64,000 bases of DNA, taken from contig OV050032.1 of the NCBI GenBank assembly GCA_920105625.2, positions 71,839,879-71,903,878 on the forward strand, written 5' to 3'. The stretch comes from Clusia tigrina (lineage: Eukaryota; Arthropoda; Insecta; Diptera; Clusiidae). The position numbers were made by a program, and so were the translations under genes. The notes under the pieces were generated by a model. The model was not told the origin of the DNA. It searched no databases and worked only from the letters and a program-made list of their open reading frames with translations. Shown one piece after another: positions 53,200-62,935 of this stretch. Positions within the stretch are counted from its first letter, which is position 1, and each line of letters starts with the position of its first letter.

Positions 53200-56100
53200 C
53201 AGTGTTTAATTTTGGACTCAAGTGTAGCATAGCTTTGAGCGATAGCTTCAATTGACAAGAGGCTCGAGTACTTTATTGCTACAAAATTTCAAGGTTTTAT
53301 GACGGTCCAGTAAAAAGTTACAAGCATTTGTATGTTGCAAACTTTGATAGGTGTAGGACGTACCGTATAGAAGTTAGGGCCATTTCATGTTTTATCAGTG
53401 TTTCATTTGGGACTCAAGGGTAGCATAGCTTTGAGCGATAGCTTAAATTGACAAGAGGCTCGAGTACTTTATTGTAACAAAATTTCAAGGTTTTATGACG
53501 CTCCAGTAAAAAGTTACAAGCATTTGTATGTTTGCAAACTTTGATAGGTGCAGGACGTACCGTATAGAAGTTAGGGCCATTTGAAGTTTTATCAGTGTTT
53601 GATTTGGGACTCAAGGGTAGCATAGCTTTGAGTGATAGCTTAAATTGACAAGAGGCTCGAGTACTTTATTGTTACAAAATTTCAAGGTTTTATGACGCTC
53701 CAGTAAAAAGTTACAAGCATTTGTATGTTGCAAACTTTGATAGGTGTAGGACGTAGCGTATATAAGTTAGGGCCATTTGAAGTTTTATCAGTGTTTGATT
53801 TTGGACTCAAGTGTAGCATAGCTTTGAGCGATAGCTTAAATTGACAAGAGGCTCGAGTACTTTATTGCTACAAAATTTCAAGGTTTTATGACGCTCCAGT
53901 AAAAAGTTACAAGCATTTGTATGTTTGCAAACTTTGATAGGTGCAGGACGTACCGTATAGAAGTTAGCGCCATTTTTTAGTTTTATCAGTGTTTGATTTG
54001 GGACTCAAGGATAGCATAGCTTTGAGCGATAGCTTAAATTGACAAGAGGCTCGAGTACTTTATTGTTACAAAATTTCAAGGTTTTATGACGCTCCAGTAA
54101 AAAGTTACAAGCATTTGTATGTTGCAAACTTTGATAGGTGTAGGAAGTACCGTATAGAAGTTAGGGCCATTTGAAGTTTTATCAGTGTTTGATTTGGGAC
54201 TCAAGGGTAGCATAGCTTTGAGTGATAGCTTAAATTGACAAGAGGCTCGAGTACTTTATTGTTACAAAATTTCAAGGTTTTATGACGCTCCAGTAAAAAG
54301 TTACAAGCATTTGTATGTTGCAAACTTTGATAGGTGTAGGACGTACCGTATAGAAGTTAGGGCCATTTGAAGTTTTATCAGTGTTTGATTTGGGACTCAA
54401 GGGTAGCATAGCTTTGAGTGATAGCTTAAATTGACAAGAGGCTCGAGTACTTTATTGTTACAAAATTTCAAGGTTTTATGACGCTCCAGTAAAAAGTTAC
54501 AAGCATTTGTATGTTTGCAAACTTTGATAGGTGCAGGACGTACGGTATAGAAGTTAGGGCCATTTGAAGTTTTATCAGTGTTTAATTTTGGACTCAAGGA
54601 TAGCATAGCTTTGAGCGATAGCTTAAATTGACAAGAGGCTCGAGTACTTTATTGTTACAAAATTTCAAGGTTTTATGACGCTCCAGTAAAAAGTTACAAG
54701 CATTTGTATGTTGCAAACTTTGATAGGTGTAGGACGTACCGTATAGAAGTTAGGGCCATTTGAAGTTTTATCAGTGTTTGATTTGGGACTCAAGGGTAGC
54801 ATAGCTTTGAGTGATAGCTTAAATTGACAAGAGGCTCGAGTACTTTATTGTTACAAAATTTCAAGGTTTTATGACGCTCCAGTAAAAAGTTACAAGCATT
54901 TGTATGTTGCAAACTTTGAGAGGTGTAGGACGTACCGTATAGAAGTTAGGGCCATTTGAAGTTTTATCAGTGTTTAATTTTGGACTCAAGTGTAGCATAG
55001 CTTTGAGCGATAGCTTAAATTGACAAGAGGCTCGAGTACTTTATTGCTACAAAATTTCAAGGTTTTATGACGGTCCAGTAAAAAGTTACAAGCATTTGTA
55101 TGTTGCAAACTTTGATAGGTGTAGGACGTACCGTATAGAAGTTAGGGCCATTTGATGTTTTATCAGTGTTTCATTTGGGACTCAAGGGTAGCATAGCTTT
55201 GAGCGATAGCTTAAATTGACAAGAGGCTCGAGTACTTTATTGTTACAAAATTTCAAGTTTTTATGACGCTCCAGTAAAAAGTTACAAGCATTTGTATGTT
55301 TGCAAACTTTGATAGGTGCAGGACGTACCGTATAGAAGTTAGGGCCATTTGAAGTTTTATCAGTGTTTGATTTGGGACTCAAGGGTAGCATAGCTTTGAG
55401 TGATAGCTTAAATTGACAAGAGGCTCGAGTACTTTATTGTTACAAAATTTCAAGGTTTTATGACGCTCCAGTAAAAAGTTACAAGCATTTGTATGTTGCA
55501 AACTTTGATAGGTGTAGGACGTAGCGTATAGAAGTTAGGGCCATTTGAAGTTTTATCAGTGTTTGATTTTGGACTCAAGTGTAGCATAGCTTTGAGCGAT
55601 AGCTTAAATTGACAAGAGGCTCGAGTACTTTATTGCTACAAAATTTCAAGGTTTTATGACGCTCCAGTAAAAAGTTACAAGCATTTGTATGTTTGCAAAC
55701 TTTGATAGGTGCAGGACGTACCGTATAGAAGTTAGCGCCATTTTTTAGTTTTATCAGTGTTTGATTTGGGACTCAAGGATAGCATAGCTTTGAGCGATAG
55801 CTTAAATTGACAAGAGGCTCGAGTACTTTATTGTTACAAAATTTCAAGGTTTTATGACGCTCCAGTAAAAAGTTACAAGCATTTGTATGTTGCAAACTTA
55901 GATAGGTGTAGGAAGTACCGTATAGAAGTTAGGGCCATTTGAAGTTTTATCAGTGTTTGATTTGGGACTCAAGGGTAGCATAGCTTTGAGTGATAGCTTA
56001 AATTGACAAGAGGCTCGAGTACTTTATTGTTACAAAATTTCAAGGTTTTATGACGCTCCAGTAAAAAGTTACAAGCATTTGTATGTTGCAAACTTTGATA

Positions 56101-57240
56101 GGTGTAGGACGTACCGTATAGAAGTTAGGGCCATTTGAAGTTTTATCAGTGTTTGATTTGGGACTCAAGGGTAGCATAGCTTTGAGTGATAGCTTAAATT
56201 GACAAGAGGCTCGAGTACTTTATTGTTACAAAATTTCAAGGTTTTATGACGCTCCAGTAAAAAGTTAAAAGCATTTGTATGTTTGCAAACTTTGATAGGT
56301 GCAGGACGTACGGTATAGAAGTTAGGGCCATTTGAAGTTTTATCAGTGTTTAATTTTGGACTCAAGGATAGCATAGCTTTGAGCGATAGCTTAAATTGAC
56401 AAGAGGCTCGAGTACTTTATTGTTACAAAATTTCAAGGTTTTATGACGCTCCAGTAAAAAGTTACAAGCATTTGTATGTTGCAAACTTTGATAGGTGTAG
56501 GACGTACCGTATAGAAGTTAGGGCCATTTGAAGTTTTATCAGTGTTTGATTTGGGACTCAAGGGTAGCATAGCTTTGAGTGATAGCTTAAATTGACAAGA
56601 GGCTCGAGTACTTTATTGTTACAAAATTTCAAGGTTTTATGACGCTCCAGTAAAAAGTTACAAGCATTTGTATGTTGCAAACTTTGAGAGGTGTAGGACG
56701 TACCGTATAGAAGTTAGGGCCATTTGAAGTTTTATCAGTGTTTGATTTGGGACTCAAGTGTAGCATAGCTTTGAGCGATAGCTTAAATTGACAAGAGGCT
56801 CGAGTACTTTATTGCTACAAAATTTCAAGGTTTTATGACGGTCCAGTAAAAAGTTACAAGCATTTGTATGTTGCAAACTTTGATAGGTGTAGGACGTACC
56901 GTATAGAAGTTAGGGCCATTTGATGTTTTATCAGTGTTTCATTTGGGACTCAAGGGTAGCATAGCTTTGAGCGATAGCTTAAATTGACAAGAGGCTCGAG
57001 TACTTTATTGTTACAAAATTTCAAGTTTTTATGACGCTCCAGTAAAAAGTTACAAGCATTTGTATGTTTGCAAACTTTGATAGGTGCAGGACGTACCGTA
57101 TAGAAGTTAGGGCCATTTGAAGTTTTATCAGTGTTTGATTTGGGACTCAAGGGTAGCATAGCTTTGAGTGATAGCTTAAATTGACAAGAGGCTCGAGTAC
57201 TTTATTGTTACAAAATTTCAAGGTTTTATGACGCTCCAGT
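53200..57240 (+). repeat. Second 9-monomer HOR, 1768 bp, about 2.3 copies
   Basis: Corresponding positions are 53414, 55182 and 56950 (step 1768). Further pairs are 53967/55735 (T6 monomer), 54397/56165, and the rare GACGTACGGTATAG near 54537/56305. Each cycle has only one T6 monomer, against three in the 1769-bp HOR at 40.5-45.6 kb, so this is a different ordering of nine monomers. Differences between copies are few, for example TTAGATAGG at 55899 for TTTGATAGG at 54131. Confidence 0.88.
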
Positions 57241-58090
57241 AAAAAGTTACAAGCATTTGTATGTTGCAAACTTTGATAGGTGTAGGACGTACCGTATAGA
57301 AGTTAGGGCCATTTCATGTTTTATCAGTGTTTCATTTGGGACTCAAGGGTAGCATAGCTTTGAGCGATAGCTTAAATTGACAAGAGGCTCGAGTACTTTA
57401 TTGTTACAAAATTTCAAGGTTTTATGACGCTCCAGTAAAAAGTTACAAGCATTTGTATGTTTGCAAACTTTGATAGGTGCAGGACGTACCGTATAGAAGT
57501 TAGGGCCATTTGAAGTTTTATCAGTGTTTGATTTGGGACTCAAGGGTAGCATAGCTTTAAGTGATAGCTTAAATTGACAAGAGGCTCGAGTACTTTATTG
57601 TTACAAAATTTCAAGGTTTTATGACGCTCCAGTAAAAAGTTACAAGCATTTGTATGTTACAAACTTTGGTAATTGTAGGACGTACCGTATAGAAGTTAGC
57701 GCCATTTTTTAGTTTTATCAGTGTTTGATTTGGGACTCAAGGATAGCATAGCTTTGAGCGATAGCTTAAATTGACAAGAGGCTCGAGTACTTTATTGTTA
57801 CAAAATTTCAAGGTTTTATGACGCTCCAGTAAAAAGTTACAAGCATTTGTATGTTGCAAACATTGATAGGTGTAGGACGTACCGTAGAGAAGTTAGGGCC
57901 ATTTGATATTTTATCAGTGTTTCATTTGGGACTCAAGGTTAGCATAGCTTTGAACGATAGCTTAAATTGACAAGAGGCTCGAGTACTATATTGTTACAAA
58001 ATTTCAAGGTTTTATGACGCTCCAGTAAAAAGTTACAAGCATTTGTATGTTGAAAACTTTGATAGGTGTAGGACGTACCGTATAGAAGTT

Positions 58091-58253
58091 AAGGCGATTT
58101 GAAGTCTTATCAGTGTTTGATTTGGGACTCAAGGGTAGCATAGCTTTACTTTATTGTTACAAAATTTCAAGGTTTAATGACGCTCCAGTAAAAAGTTACA
58201 AGCATTTGTATGTTGCAAACTTTGATAGGTGTAGGACGTACCGTATAAAAGTT
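58091..58253 (+). repeat. Truncated 163-bp monomer (33-bp deletion)
   Basis: TAGCTTT at 58141 runs directly into ACTTTATTG, removing consensus positions 58-90 including TTGACAAGAGG and the XhoI site. CTTT is present at both parental sites. No second copy of this junction was seen. Confidence 0.92.
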
Positions 58254-59933
58254 AGGGCCATTTGAAGTTTTATCAGTGTTTGATTTTGGACTCAAGGGTA
58301 GCATAGCTTTGAGCGATAGCTTAAATTGACAAGAGTCTCGAGTACTTTATTGTTACAAACTTTCAAGGTTTTACGACGGTCCAGTAAAAAGTTACGAGCA
58401 TTTGTATGTTGTAAACTTTGATAGGTGTAGGACGTACCGTATATAATTTAGGGCCATTTGATGTTTTATCAGTGTCTCATTTGGGACTCAAGGGTAGCAT
58501 AGCTTTGATCGATAGCTTAAGTTGACAAGAGGCTCGAGTACTTTATTGTTACAAAATTTCAAGGTTTTATAACGCTCCAGTAAAAAGTTACGAGCATTTG
58601 TATGTTGTAAACTTTGATAAGTGTAGGACGTACCGTATAGAAGTTAGGGCCATTTGAAGTTTTATCAGTGGTTGATTTGCGATTCAAGGCTAGCATAGCT
58701 TTGAGCGATAGCTTAAATTGACAAGAGGGTCGAAAATTTATTGTTACAAAATTTCAAGGTTTTATGACGCTCCAGTAAAAAGTTACAAGCATTTGTATGT
58801 TACAAACTTTGATAGGTGCAGGACGTACCGTATAGAAGTTAGGGCCATTTGAAGTTTTATCAGTGTTTGATTTGGGACTCAAGGGTAGCATAGCTTTAAG
58901 TGATAGCTTAAATTGACAAGAGGCTCGAGTACTTTATTGTTACAAAATTTCAAGGTTTTATGACGCTCCAGTAAAAAGTTACAAGCATTTGTATGTTACA
59001 AACTTTGGTAATTGTAGGACGTACCGTATAGAAGTTAGCGCCATTTTTTAGTTTTATCAGTGTTTGATTTGGGACTCAAGGATAGCATAGCTTTGAGCGA
59101 TAGCTTAAATTGACAAGAGGCTCGAGTACTTTATTGTTACAAAATTTCAAGGTTTTATGACGCTCCAGTAAAAAGTTACAAGCATTTGTATGTTGCAAAC
59201 ATTGATAGGTGTAGGACGTACCGTAGAGAAGTTAGGGCCATTTGATATTTTATCAGTGTTTCATTTGGGACTCAAGGTTAGCATAGCTTTGAACGATAGC
59301 TTAAATTGACAAGAGGCTCGAGTACTATATTGTTACAAAATTTCAAGGTTTAATGACGCTCCAGTAAAAAGTTACAAGCATTTGTATGTTGCAAACTTTG
59401 ATAGGTGTAGGACGTACCGTATAAAAGTTAGGGCCATTTGAAGTTTTATCAGTGTTTGATTTTGGACTCAAGGGTAGCATAGCTTTGAGCGATAGCTTAA
59501 ATTGACAAGAGTCTCGAGTACTTTATTGTTACAAACTTTCAAGGTTTTACGACGGTCCAGTAAAAAGTTACGAGCATTTGTATGTTGTAAACTTTGATAG
59601 GTGTAGGACGTACCGTATATAAGTTAGGGCCATTTGATGTTTTATCAGTGTCTCATTTGGGACTCAAGGGTAGCATAGCTTTGATCGATAGCTTAAGTTG
59701 ACAAGAGGCTCGAGTACTTTATTGTTACAAAATTTCAAGGTTTTATAACGCTCCAGTAAAAAGTTACGAGCATTTGTATGTTGTAAACTTTGATAAGTGT
59801 AGGACGTACCGTATAGAAGTTAGGGCCATTTGAAGTTTTATCAGTGGTTGATTTGCGATTCAAGGCTAGCATAGCTTTGAGCGATAGCTTAAATTGACAA
59901 GAGGGTCGAAAATTTATTGTTACAAAATTTCAA
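58171..59933 (+). repeat. 6-monomer duplication, 1176 bp, partial second copy
   Basis: 58171 to about 58757 matches 59347 to about 59933 at an offset of exactly 1176 bp. Shared rare variants are GGTTTAATGACG (58171, 59347), AAGAGTCTCGAG (near 58331 and 59507), TTTTACGACGGTCC, GTGTCTCATTTGG and TTATAACGCTCC. The copies part at GGTTTTATGACG against GGTTTCATGACG. The second copy resembles the 35-39 kb segment further on. Confidence 0.85.
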
Positions 59934-62172
59934 GGTTTCATGACGCTCCAGTAAAAAGTTACAAGCATTTGTATGTTACAAACTTTGGTAGTTGTAGGAC
60001 GTACCGTATAGAAGTTAGGGCCATTTGAAGTTTTATCAGTGTTTGATTTGGGACTCAAGGATAGCATAGCTTTGAGCGATAGCTTAAATTGACAAGAGGC
60101 TCGAGTACTTTCTTGTTACAAAATTTCAAGGTTTTATGACGCTCCAGTAAAAAGCTACAAGCATTTGTATGTTGCAAACTTTGATAGGTGTAGGACGCAC
60201 CGTATAGAAGTTAGGGCCAGTTGAAGTTTTATCAGTGTTTGATTTGGGACTCAAGGGCAGCATAGCTTTGAGCGATAACTTAAATTGACAAGAGGCTCGA
60301 GTACTTTATTGTTACAAAATATCAAGTTTTTATGACGCTCCAGTAAAAAGTTACAAGCATTTGTATGTTGCAAACTTTGATAGGTGTAGGACGTACCGTA
60401 TAGAAGTTAGGGCCATTTGAAGTTTTATCAGTGTTTGATTTGGGACTCAAGGGTAGCATAGCTTTGAGCGATAGCTTAAATTGACAAGAAGCTCGAGTAC
60501 TTTATTGTTACAAAATTTCAAGGTTTTATGACGCTCCAGTAAAAAGTTACAAGCATTTGTATGTTGCAAACTTTGATAGGTGTAGGAAGTACCGTATAGA
60601 AGTTAGGGCCATTTGATATTTTATCAGTGTTTGATTTGGGAATCAAATGTAGCATAGCTTTGAGCGATAGCTTAAATTGACAAGAGGCTCGAGAACTATA
60701 TTGTTACAAAATTTCAAGGTTTTATGACGCTCCAGTAAAAAGTTACAAGCATTTGTATGTTGCAAACTTTGATAGGTGTAGGACGTACCGTATAGAAGTT
60801 AGGGCCATTTGAAGTCTTATCAGTGTTTGATTTGGGACTCAAGGGTAGCATAGCTTTGAGCGATAACTTAAATTGACAAGAGGCTCGAGTTCTTTATTGT
60901 TACAAAATTTCAAGGTTTTATGACGCTCCAGTAAAAAGTTACAAGCATTTGTATGTTGCAAACTTTGATAGGTGTAGGACGTACCGTATAGAAGTTAGGG
61001 CCATTTGAAGTTTTATCAGTGTTTAATTTTGGACTCAAGTGTAGCATAGCTTTGAGCGATAGCTTAAATTGACAAGAGGCTCGAGTACTTAATTGCTACA
61101 AAATTTCAAGGTTTTATGACGGTCCAGTAAAAAGTTACAAGCATTTGTATGTTGTAAACTTTGATAGGTGTAGGACGTACCGTATAGAAGTTAGGGCCAT
61201 TTGATATTTTATCAGTGTTTCATTTGGGACTCAAGGGTAGCATAGCTTTGAGCGATAGCTTAAATTGACAAGAGACTCGAGTACTATATTGTTACAAAAT
61301 TTCAAGGTTTTATGACGCTCCAGTAAAAACTTACAAGTATTTGTATGTTGCAAACTTTGATAGGTGTAGGACGTACCGTCTAGAAGTTAGGGCCATTTGA
61401 AGTTTTATCAGTGTTTGATTTGGGACTCAAGGGTAGCATAGCTTTGAGCGATAGCTTAAATTGACAAGAGGCTCGAGTACTTTATTGTTACAAAATTTCA
61501 AGGTTTTATGACGGTCCAGTAAAAAGTTACGAGCATTTGTATGTTGTAAACTTTGATAGGTGTAGGACGTACCGTATATAAGTTAGGGCCATTTTATGTT
61601 TTATCAGTGTTTCATTTGGGACTCAAGGGTAGCATAGCTTTGAGCGATAGCTTAAATTGACAAGAGGCTCGAGTACTTTATTGCTACAAAATTTCAAGGT
61701 TTTATGACGGTCCAATAAAAAGTTACAAGCATTTGTATGTTGTAAACTTTGATAGGTGTAGGACGTACCGTATAGAAGTTAGGGCCATTTGATATTTTAT
61801 CAGTGTTTCATTTGGGACTCAAGGGTAGCATAGCTTTGAGCGATAGCTTAAATTGACAAGAGGCTCGAGTACTTTATTGTTACAAAATTTCAAGGTTTTA
61901 TGACGGTCCAGTAAAAAGTTACGAGCATTTGTATGTTGTAAACTTTGATAGTTGTAGGACGTACCGTATAGAAGTTAGGGTCATTTGATGTTTTATCAGT
62001 GTTTCATTTGGGACTCAAGGGTAACATAGCATTGACCGATAGCTTAAATTGACAAGAGGCTCGAGTACTATATTGTTACAAAATTTCAAGGTTTTATGAC
62101 GCTCCAGTAAAAAGTTACAAGCATTTGTATGTTGCAAACTTTGATAGGTGTAGGACGTACCGTATAGAAGTT

Positions 62173-62368
62173 AGGGCCATTTGAAGTTTTATCAGTGTTT
62201 GATTTGGGAATCAAGGGTAGCATAGCTTTGAGCGATAGCTTAAATTGACAAGAGGCTCGAGTACTTTATTGTTACAAAATTTCAAGGTTTTATGACGCTC
62301 CAGTAAAAAGTTACAAGCATTTGTATGTTGCAAACTTTGATAGGTGTAGGACGCACCGTATAGAAGTT
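62173..62368 (+). repeat. Representative near-consensus 196-bp monomer
   Basis: This copy is exactly 196 bp from AGGGCC to the next AGGGCC. It differs from my hand consensus at only two sites: GGGAATC for GGGACTC, and ACGCACC for ACGTACC. It keeps the XhoI site and all the usual landmarks, so it can serve as a query or probe reference for the family. Confidence 0.9.
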
Positions 62369-62759
62369 AGGGCCAGTTGAAGTTTTATCAGTGTTTGATT
62401 TGGGACTCAAGGGCAGCTTAGCTTTGAGCGATAACTTAAATTAACAAGAGGCTCGAGTACTTTATTGTTACAAAATTTCAAGGTTTTATGACGCTCCAGT
62501 AAAAAGTTACAAGCATTTGTATGTTGCAAACTTTGATAGGTGTAGGACGTACCGTATAGAAGTTAGGGCCATTTGAAACTTTATCAGTGGTTGATTTGCG
62601 ACTTAAGGGGAGCATAGCTTTGAGCGATAGCTTAAATTGACAAGAGGCTCGAAAATTTATTGTTACAAAATTTCAAGGTTTTATGACGCTCCTGTAAAAA
62701 GTTACAAGCATTTGTATGTTGCAAACTTTGATAGGTGTAGGACGTACCGTATAGAAGTT

Positions 62760-62935
62760 AGGGCCATTTGAAGTTTTATCAGTATTTGATTTGGGACTCA
62801 ATAGCGTAAATTGACAAGAGGCTCGAGTACTTTATTGATAAAAAAATTTCAAGGTTTTATGACGGTCCAGTAAAAAGTTACAAGCATTTGTATGTTGTAA
62901 ACTTTGATAGGTGTAGGACGTACCGTATAGAAGTT
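62760..62935 (+). repeat. Monomer with 21-bp internal deletion
   Basis: GGGACTCA at 62793 is followed by ATAGCGTAAATTGAC, so about 21 bp (including the first ATAGCTT) are missing. A separate 1-bp gain in TTGATAAAAAAATTTC gives a net length of 176 bp. It is a single occurrence in this window. Confidence 0.88.
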
